From contig LVLI01000189.1 in the NCBI GenBank assembly GCA_001687465.1, forward strand, positions 1 through 17,485: 17,485 nt of DNA, read 5' to 3'. The stretch comes from Halocafeteria seosinensis (lineage: Eukaryota; Sar; Bigyra; Bicosoecida). The translations under genes were made by a program, and so were the position numbers. Under the pieces are notes generated by a model, which worked only from the letters and a program-made list of their open reading frames with translations, was not told the origin of the DNA and ran no database searches. Positions 17,308 through 17,485 of this stretch are shown one piece after another (positions within the stretch are counted from its first letter, which is position 1; each line of letters begins with the position of its first letter).

Positions 17308-17485
17308 TTGCCCAATATTGCACACGCACGCAGAGAAAGAGAGAGAGAGTTAACACGTCAATCTCGCGAGTGAGAGAAAAGAAATGCTATTTATCTGACA
17401 ATTGTCACTTATTAATAATGGTGCTGTATGTAGTACATATGCGCTCAAGTTCCTTCCTTCNACCACCTCCTGCGCTGTAACAATT
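17308..17485. other. 5' flank of the acidic-protein gene, window edge
   Basis: It contains a short GA-rich run (AGAAAGAGAGAGAGAG near 17333) that would lie in the 5' UTR or promoter of the minus-strand gene. One ambiguous base is at 17461. No gene is supported. Confidence 0.5.

Noticed and set aside
1-17485. tRNA, rRNA, CRISPR or prokaryotic operon features
   Set aside because: I saw no cloverleaf with conserved tRNA boxes, no rRNA-like sequence and no regularly spaced repeats. The introns show that the DNA is eukaryotic.

Overview
The window looks like nuclear DNA of a small-genome eukaryotic microbe, most probably an oomycete or related stramenopile. The reasons are tightly packed genes on both strands, very short GT-AG introns (59-90 bp) in otherwise long exons, and a gene mix of a four-domain voltage-gated channel, ZSWIM7/SWS1, a PH-SH2 protein and a bacterial-type HD phosphohydrolase. 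One ambiguous base (17461) suggests a draft assembly. The lineage call is inference. The gene models come from reading both strands and joining exons at splice sites that keep the frame.

Region 1-3250 is a graveyard of mobile DNA. A 196-bp direct repeat (22-217 and 1095-1290) carries the start of an RNase H-like domain on the minus strand. Between and beyond its copies lie three decayed copies of one retroelement C-terminal domain (259-714 plus, 949-1080 minus, 2099-2372 minus) and a 3' fragment followed by an A15 run (850-935). There is also a 313-bp segment bounded by a perfect 20-bp inverted repeat (1320-1632) and a frameshifted relic at 1748-2040.

Region 3255-9524 (minus) is one five-exon gene for a complete four-domain voltage-gated cation channel of about 1998 residues. 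Its selectivity positions read E/E/E/E, so it is predicted to be a calcium channel alpha1-type subunit. A possible small two-exon gene lies head to head with it (9554-9901, plus). Next come a three-exon ZSWIM7/SWS1 homologue (10427-11158, plus) and a non-coding stretch at 11196-11935. That stretch holds decayed pieces of the 5' end of the downstream PH-SH2 gene and of the 3' end of the channel gene, in the order expected at the junction of an old tandem duplication.

Region 12542-14949 (plus) is a five-exon gene for a 711-residue protein. It has a myristoylation-type, lysine-rich N-terminus, a PH-like domain, a canonical SH2 domain with its FLVR-type arginine, and a helical C-terminal region. 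A membrane-tethered phosphotyrosine adaptor of this kind is unusual outside animals and their relatives and is the most interesting gene here. Next are an intronless HD-superfamily phosphohydrolase (15421-16083, plus) and, convergent with it, a two-exon acidic protein with faint MEA1-like features (16182-17307, minus).

The genes are not an operon. The only functional thread is calcium and membrane signalling (channel, PH-SH2 adaptor), plus one probable DNA-repair factor (ZSWIM7). The duplication relic suggests that the channel, ZSWIM7 and PH-SH2 genes have been neighbours for a long time.
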